A stretch of DNA of 64,000 nt. Origin: Paraspadella gotoi (lineage: Eukaryota; Chaetognatha). A model generated the notes under the pieces. It made no database searches. It saw nothing but the letters and a program-made list of their open reading frames with translations, and was not told the origin of the DNA. This document shows positions 57,591-64,000 of this stretch, in pieces. The translations under genes and the position numbers were made by a program. Location: NCBI GenBank assembly GCA_051294375.1, contig CM119263.1, positions 3,680,785 through 3,744,784 on the forward strand, written 5' to 3'. Numbering within the stretch: the first letter of the stretch is position 1; each line of letters begins with the position of its first letter.

Positions 57591-58547
57591 NNNNNNNNNN
57601 NNNNNNNNNNNNNNNNNNNNNNNNNNNNNNNNNNNNNNNNNNNNNNNNNNNNNNNNNNNNNNNNNNNNNNNNNNNNNNNNNNNNNNNNNNNNNNNNNNNN
57701 NNNNNNNNNNNNNNNNNNNNNNNNNNNNNNNNNNNNNNNNNNNNNNNNNNNNNNNNNNNNNNNNNNNNNNNNNNNNNNNNNNNNNNNNNNNNNNNNNNNN
57801 NNNNNNNNNNNNNNNNNNNNNNNNNNNNNNNNNNNNNNNNNNNNNNNNNNNNNNNNNNNNNNNNNNNNNNNNNNNNNNNNNNNNNNNNNNNNNNNNNNNN
57901 NNNNNNNNNNNNNNNNNNNNNNNNNNNNNNNNNNNNNNNNNNNNNNNNNNNNNNNNNNNNNNNNNNNNNNNNNNNNNNNNNNNNNNNNNNNNNNNNNNNN
58001 NNNNNNNNNNNNNNNNNNNNNNNNNNNNNNNNNNNNNNNNNNNNNNNNNNNNNNNNNNNNNNNNNNNNNNNNNNNNNNNNNNNNNNNNNNNNNNNNNNNN
58101 NNNNNNNNNNNNNNNNNNNNNNNNNNNNNNNNNNNNNNNNNNNNNNNNNNNNNNNNNNNNNNNNNNNNNNNNNNNNNNNNNNNNNNNNNNNNNNNNNNNN
58201 NNNNNNNNNNNNNNNNNNNNNNNNNNNNNNNNNNNNNNNNNNNNNNNNNNNNNNNNNNNNNNNNNNNNNNNNNNNNNNNNNNNNNNNNNNNNNNNNNNNN
58301 NNNNNNNNNNNNNNNNNNNNNNNNNNNNNNNNNNNNNNNNNNNNNNNNNNNNNNNNNNNNNNNNNNNNNNNNNNNNNNNNNNNNNNNNNNNNNNNNNNNN
58401 NNNNNNNNNNNNNNNNNNNNNNNNNNNNNNNNNNNNNNNNNNNNNNNNNNNNNNNNNNNNNNNNNNNNNNNNNNNNNNNNNNNNNNNNNNNNNNNNNNNN
58501 NNNNNNNNNNNNNNNNNNNNNNNNNNNNNNNNNNNNNNNNNNNNNNN
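57591..58547. other. Assembly gap, 957 N
   Basis: Largest gap in the window. Frames drawn across it are unsupported. Confidence 0.99.
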
Positions 58548-59930
58548 TTTTTTTTAATTTATTTCGTAAACATAGATGAATCATATAATTTTAATAACAT
58601 AGCAACATTACGTATAATAAGCGCAAATAATAACTAAAATACAGTTTGCCTACGCATAATGTCCTCGAAATCGTCTTTCCCCATGCAGCCTAAAACGGTC
58701 AATGACCGACATACCTTACCACTTGTACCAGTTACCAGTTACCAGTTACCCTGTTACCCCCACATTCGAACGTCAAAAGCTAAATCGTTCCGATGACGCA
58801 GACTTTTGTTTCGACTTTTGTTTCTCGCCACCGCCGAGAGTCGTCGTCTTTTCATCATTTAAACAAAAGACTAAGCGTGGAGTGATTTTTTTTTTCCAAG
58901 TTTTATGGTTTTATATTTATTTCTATTTTACCTTTTTTTTTTGAGTTAGTGTAGCTTTTTTCTTTTTATATATTTTGTTTTATTTATTATATTCTAGCTC
59001 TATTCTATAAATTTAATTGTAATACTTCATTCAAATTGGATAATAGTTCTCTCAATTTATCCTCTCATTTTTTTTTCAGCTTCAAATCCGCGCTGTTTAA
59101 TCGTTAAGGCCATTTGTTCGTTTCGTCCGTCGCTTTGACTTTTACCGCCGGTAGAGGGAGAAGGGAGTGGAGAAAAGCGCGTGAGGGAGATGGGGGCGTG
59201 AGGGGGGAGTTAAAACGGGGCGAAATTTGACGTCAGACGCGTAAAGAATCGAATTTGAATTCCATTTCGATTCAAACATCATTAATTGACGATTTTTAAA
59301 ATTAAATTTTAATTTACTTAGTTTATTATTTTCGCTCTTAACTTATGTATGACATTTTTGTTAAAAGAATATTACTTTTCAGCTTTGTCTACTGGGTTTC
59401 GCCAATTTTTGTGAGGCATCCATTAGAATATCTTTCCCATAAAAAAAAAGAAATATTATAAAATAAAATTCGCTAGTGATAGTGATAAGTTATAAATGAT
59501 AAGTGTTAAGTGTTAAGGATTGTGACAGTGATCATTATGGACAAAGGAGGCAGTAGGAGAGGAGCAGCATAAAGTATGAAGTAAGAAGAAGTCGAGCAAT
59601 AGCGGATTTAGCGAAATGTGTAGTTTTATTTATTAATTACTTAGTTAACAAAATAAAAATTAACAAAAAAAAGAAAAAAAAAAAAAAAAAAACGAAACAT
59701 TTCCAAGAAATAATCTCGTGGATTTTCGAGAAATGATCTGGACGCTTCGCAGAACCAGATGTGAACGCGCAGAGATTTTTTGGGGGAATCAGATACTGAG
59801 ATGATCACAAGATATCACAAAGGGTTTTGTTAGCTTAATCACTTATTGCTTGCTCCTTAAAATCCGGCACGAGATTCCTGCATCAAAGTCTTATAAAGAA
59901 AAGCTGAGAGTTGACAGCTAGGAGTTTAGA
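58548..59930. other. AT-rich unique DNA, no gene recognised
   Basis: A short ACCAGTTACC repeat at 58728-58752 and an A19-type run near 59672. Nothing else recognised. Confidence 0.55.
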
Positions 59931-60035
<105 letters not shown>

Positions 60036-60352
60036 CGCCTCTTTTTGATTAGAAAAATTCGAAGCTTTTCAGGGCAAAAAACTTGTGAATGTATGATCCG
60101 AGTGAAAAAAAGTCACTCGGCCCAAAAGGGAAATTTGCTTTTCAGGTCATAGAATTTAATTTCGGCCGACGCTAATGTCGAGTCGCGGATGTAATAGGTA
60201 ATTTTTAAAGTCCCGGATGGAAATAGTAGCATTAACGCTCTTGTATGTAACTCGTACCTGCACTAACCTTTCTGCCATGACTCTCTATTTGCGAAAGAGT
60301 AAGCGAAAAAAGAAGAAGAAATCCTAAAAGACAAAACGAGAAGCCTTTCCAT

Positions 60353-60377
60353 GCTCTCTCTCTCTTCTTCTCTCTCT

Positions 60378-60419
<42 letters not shown>

Positions 60420-60428
60420 TCTCTCTTT
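60353..60428 (+). repeat. (CT)n microsatellite, interrupted
   Basis: CT run with TTCTT interruptions. Confidence 0.95.
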
Positions 60429-60674
60429 CGACGTGAATTATAACATTGATGAGTAGTGACAGAAAGGAAGTGGAGAAAAAGCCTAAGGAATCAAATGTCA
60501 CAGAAAATCGTTGATCGATTGTGACGTCGATGATAAAAAGGAGAAACTCACTTCACTTCATCACTTCACTTCCACCTCAATCACTTTTTCCTCACTTTCT
60601 CTCCGCTTCCAATTCAATTTTAGTTCATTTTGCTTCTCATATTTAGGTTTGACTTCTGTCAGTTTAATGTCATA

Positions 60675-60935
60675 CTGTCATCTCACAGTCATCATGTCGT
60701 TCACTGTCATTCTGTCATCTCACAGTCATCATGTCGTTCACCGTCATTCTGTCATCTCACAGTCATCATGTCGCTTTGTCATTTTACAATCATTTTTTCA
60801 TTTCACATTTATCTGTCATTCCGTCATTTAAAAGTCAATCTGTCATTTTTACCCAAAAAAATTGTAATTCTCTCAGTTCATCATTCTCTTATTTCACAGT
60901 CATTCTTCCATTTCACTCTCATCATGTCCTTCTGC
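60675..60935 (+). repeat. 37-bp minisatellite decaying into TCATTT repeats
   Basis: CTGTCATCTCACAGTCATC begins at 60675, 60712 and 60749, exactly 37 bases apart and nearly identical. Further on only short (TGTCATTT)-like pieces continue to about 60935. All three plus frames remain open through it. Confidence 0.92.
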
Positions 60936-61041
60936 CAGAAATCTCGGAGATGCTAGCGTCACAAAAACACAGGCGTTCATGGAGACGCCGTAAGTTATCC
61001 CCTTGCTATAAATTATTTGTCTGTGTGTCTTGCTGCGGCGG

Positions 61042-61087
61042 TGACCGCCGCCGCCGCCGATGCCGCCGCTGCCGCCGCCGTCGCCGC

Positions 61088-61118
<31 letters not shown>

Positions 61119-61143
61119 GCCGCCGCTGCCGCTGCCGCTGCCG
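61042..61143 (+). repeat. (GCC)n-rich array
   Basis: About 34 triplets, mostly GCC with GCT, GTC and GAT variants. The minus-strand frame at 60900-61220 reads a Gly/Ser-rich run (SGGGGDGGGS) flanked by ordinary residues. A poly-Gly exon is possible but unsupported. Confidence 0.93.
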
Positions 61144-61511
61144 CAAGTCAGGCGTAATTTCCGGGGCATAAATTTTGAGGTTGGAATCGATAAATTTATT
61201 TCTTCACTGACGACGATCACAGAAATTGCAAAACTTTAAGTTAAGTCTTTATTGTTTTTTTCGGGACGCTTGAAGTGGAAACTATTTATTAATTCTTATT
61301 ATCTATTACTTATTACTTGTGTTTACTTACTGTTAATAACTATATAATTATAAATGAGCAAAGGTCGTTGCACGGTTCGCAGAGAAATGATGCAAAATGA
61401 TCTCAGCATTTGATTTAGAGAAAAGAAATTCGCGTTTGATTCGTCGCTTCTGGTGCCCGATTGAAATTCTGGCATCAAAGGAAAGAAAAGAAATGAAGGC
61501 TGCTGACACTA

Positions 61512-61518
<7 letters not shown>

Positions 61519-61546
<28 letters not shown>
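61519..61546 (+). repeat. (GA)n microsatellite
   Basis: About 12 GA units then a G9 run. 61547-61900 is AT-rich with no gene. Confidence 0.95.
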
Positions 61547-61554
<8 letters not shown>

Positions 61555-61899
61555 ACTGAATGGTGTCCGAAAAAAACTTTTAAATACAAAATTTTTAAAA
61601 ACGCAGAATGAAATCGCTTAGGTTTTTATGGGAAAAAGTAAAAATTTTACCTTTTCGCTTATGTACGAGAGTCCTTCTCGTAATTTTTCTTTTTGTTTCA
61701 AAAACATAACTCAAGTTGAGGTCATTAGCTATGATTTATAGTTTAACATCAAAAGAACTTACAGGAAAATTATGGTGAAAATTCATTTATCATCTAACGT
61801 CAACAACAGGAAGAAATGAGAAACTCTTTCATCGTGATTATTGTCCCCCTCATAAGTCCCAAAGAAATTTTAAAAATAACATTAAAAAAAAAAACTGTA

Positions 61900-62560
61900 C
61901 AATAATTAAAAATTGGAAGAGTAAAAGACTATTTATTTTTAAATATAAAAAGATTAAAATACTAAAAACATAAGAATACTAAAAGACTAAAAAAAAGAAT
62001 AAAACGATGAAAAAAATAAAAGATTAAAAAGATAAAAAGATTAAAAAACTAAAAAGATCAGAAAAATATAAGACAAAAAAGAATAAAAAAGAAAAAAATA
62101 TTAAGAGAAAAAAAAAATAAAAAAAGAATAAAAGACAAAAAAGAAGAAAAAAATAAAAAAGAATAAAATAGAATAAAAAGAATAAAAAAAGAATAAAAGA
62201 CAAAATAGAATAAAAAAAATTAAAAAGATTAAAAGAATAAAAAAAATAAAAGACAAAAAAGAATAAAAAGGAAGAAAGAAAACAAAAAGACAAAAAAGAA
62301 TATAAAAAAGAATGAAAAAGGAAAAAATAAAACTAAAAGACAAAATAGAATATAAAAGAAAGGAAAAAAAGAAAAAAAGAAGAATAAAAGAATAAAAAGA
62401 ATAAAAAAAAGAATAAAAGAAAAAACGATTTTAAAAACGAAAAACGAAGAATAAAAAAGACAAAAAAAAAAAAGAAAAGACAAAAAAGAAGAATAAAAGG
62501 GAAAAAAATGAAAAAAAAAAACTAAAAGAAAAAAAGAAAAAAAAGAGAAAAAATAAGGAT
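61900..62560 (+). repeat. 650-bp A-rich tract (AAAAAGAATAAAAGAC)n
   Basis: Almost C-free plus strand, with AGAC, AGAAT and AAAAGATTAAAA recurring at about 15-20 bases. Phe-rich minus frames are compositional. Confidence 0.9.
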
Positions 62561-63756
62561 AAAAGGCGTGAATGAAAGACGAACAAGGAAGTCGAAGACA
62601 TAAAACAATTGGCGACGAAGAGTCTCACTCTCACTGTGAATTTCTCTCTGTGAATCGTGACCAGAAGGAAGGAACAAAAAGAAAAGAAGGAAAAAGGAAA
62701 AAAAAGGAAAAGAAGGTAAGAAATGAAAGAGAAAAATGGTCGAAAATTCGCGGGGTTTCTCCAATGAAGAAGACCCAATACGTATTTATCACGAAAAAGA
62801 TAAAAATGAATCAAAATTAAGATAAAAAATCGATAAAATTTCCAGTTAATTAATAAAAAAGAGCTTATCCGTCGCTTAAATGACGACATTCAGATTTATT
62901 TAAGTAATTACTTTTATTCAAAAGATATATATTACACACTGTACCTTTAAAATTTTTTTTCTCGACTCAAAACTCCTTTTTCTCGACTCCAAATGATCCA
63001 CTCGAAATTCCCTCGAGTTTTTCCCCAAATCTTCGTCCCCTTAAAAATCTCAGTGGATCCATTTAATTACGAGTCGCGACTCTCACGAACACAAACGACA
63101 TTTTCATTCGGAGAAAAAAAAAATTCGTTAAAAAGAAGAAAATTTACGATGGAATATGAGAAATAATCTTTTTATTATTATGACCGAGAATATAAAAAAA
63201 AGAACGCTGCGGGACAACTGACTTTTTAAAACCGATGGGATTTTTTACGGTGGTTCCAGCTCGAAAGTGGTTCCACTTATTGGCAAGTGGAAAGAGGACG
63301 AGAGAGAGAGAGAGAATGGGGAGGATAGTGAGAGACGAAAAGAAGAGAGAGACTATTATGATGAAGAGTGAGTATAATTGATATATGGGAGATAGAGAGA
63401 TGGTCTATCTCATTATATATTGATTTCACTTTATATATATATTAATTCTATGTCAATAATAAGTACATCTCTTATAGTATGTTTGAGGGCAGGAGACGGT
63501 GAGTGTATACTATATATTAATTGAGTGGAGAAATAGAGAGAGAGAGAAAATATTAAAAAGCGAATGAATTTAGAGCGGACTGATAGAGATAGCGTCTTAA
63601 TAGATTTCGTTACCCCGAACTTATTATTTTTTTAAATCTTTTTTATAAATATCTTTCTTCGTGAGACTTAATTTAGTTCTGGATGTAGTTTCAACCCGCG
63701 GGATTCAAGTCATAACTAAAGTCATGTTTCAGTCGACGAACCGAAGGAGAGAAAAT
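62561..63756. other. Unique AT-rich DNA, no gene recognised
   Basis: Short (GA)n at 63302-63314 and 63536-63547. Nothing else recognised. Confidence 0.5.
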
Positions 63757-63780
63757 TGAAAGTCGTCGTCGTCGTTGTCG

Positions 63781-63857
<77 letters not shown>
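63757..63857 (+). repeat. (GTC)n(TTG)n compound microsatellite
   Basis: A few GTC triplets, then about 26 perfect TTG units (63779-63857). Could encode poly-Gln on minus (CAA), but no open context is seen. Confidence 0.97.
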
Positions 63858-64000
63858 AGTTATGAGCCTTCGCGGCCAAAGGAACCCGTTTTACTTTTTA
63901 ATCTTATTTTAATCTTTTAATCTTCTATCAACAACGACAATAAATTTTCTAATCTTCTCCTAATTGGTTTTTTTAGGTAATGGAAAAAATATACCAGTTC

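Noticed and set aside
57519-58637. 372-codon plus frame
   Set aside because: Most of it is the 957-N gap. Only the first 24 codons exist as sequence.
61022-61171. Arg/Cys-rich plus frame suggesting a cysteine-rich protein
   Set aside because: Produced by the GCC/CGC triplet array. The minus strand gives Gly-rich and a third frame Ala-rich readings of the same array.

Overview
This is eukaryotic DNA, most likely from an arthropod, though nothing in it names the species. The evidence is long perfect (GA)n/(CT)n arrays, many (CGA)n, (TTG)n, (GAAA)n and (CAT)n arrays, at least a dozen different minisatellites, AT-rich spacers, metazoan-type splice sites and repeats carrying ACAGGGT motifs. No bacterial-style gene layout is present. 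No complete protein-coding gene, rRNA or confident tRNA could be recognised. Most open frames are read-through of simple repeats. A few short GC-rich stretches look like isolated exons: 4580-4840 and its copies, 12179-12637, 43138-43231 and 57519-57590. Layout: 1-7011 and 12739-19608 are two copies of the same ~7 kb block, in the same order and orientation. The block holds a purine tract, a dispersed element, 23-, 34-, 46-, 36- and 33-bp tandem repeats and (GA)n. A third short piece of it lies at 7037-7407. Between the copies are low-complexity and unique DNA, a ~1.7 kb satellite built on a GTATGCATAC palindrome (8400-10135), and a GC-rich stretch (12045-12700). 19609-37550 is mostly unique AT-rich DNA. 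It contains minisatellites of 14, 22, 33, ~22 and 43-44 bp, two further copies of the dispersed element, a possible solo LTR with a tRNA-Lys-like primer site, and a 1.2 kb pyrimidine-rich tract. 37560-54850 is a large inverted duplication. The left arm is 37560-44385, the centre is a 14-bp minisatellite plus a gap, and the right arm is 44650-50590 continued at 53995-54850. The right arm is interrupted by a degraded third copy in direct orientation (50600-53969). 54850-64000 is AT-rich with large gaps, 15- and 37-bp minisatellites, a GCC-rich array, a 600-bp A-rich tract and a (TTG)n array. Seventeen N-runs are present. Five are exactly 25 N, and all but one (29218-29242) sit where duplicated sequence full of single-base indels begins or ends. 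That is what long-read gap filling leaves behind when a gap cannot be closed, so part or all of both duplications may be assembly artefacts. The most biological novelty lies in three places: a dispersed element of ~310-430 bp with a hairpin end and two internal microsatellites; a possible CpG-rich first exon at 43138 with start codons overlapping on opposite strands; and a coding-like exon feeding into a 46-bp tandem array.
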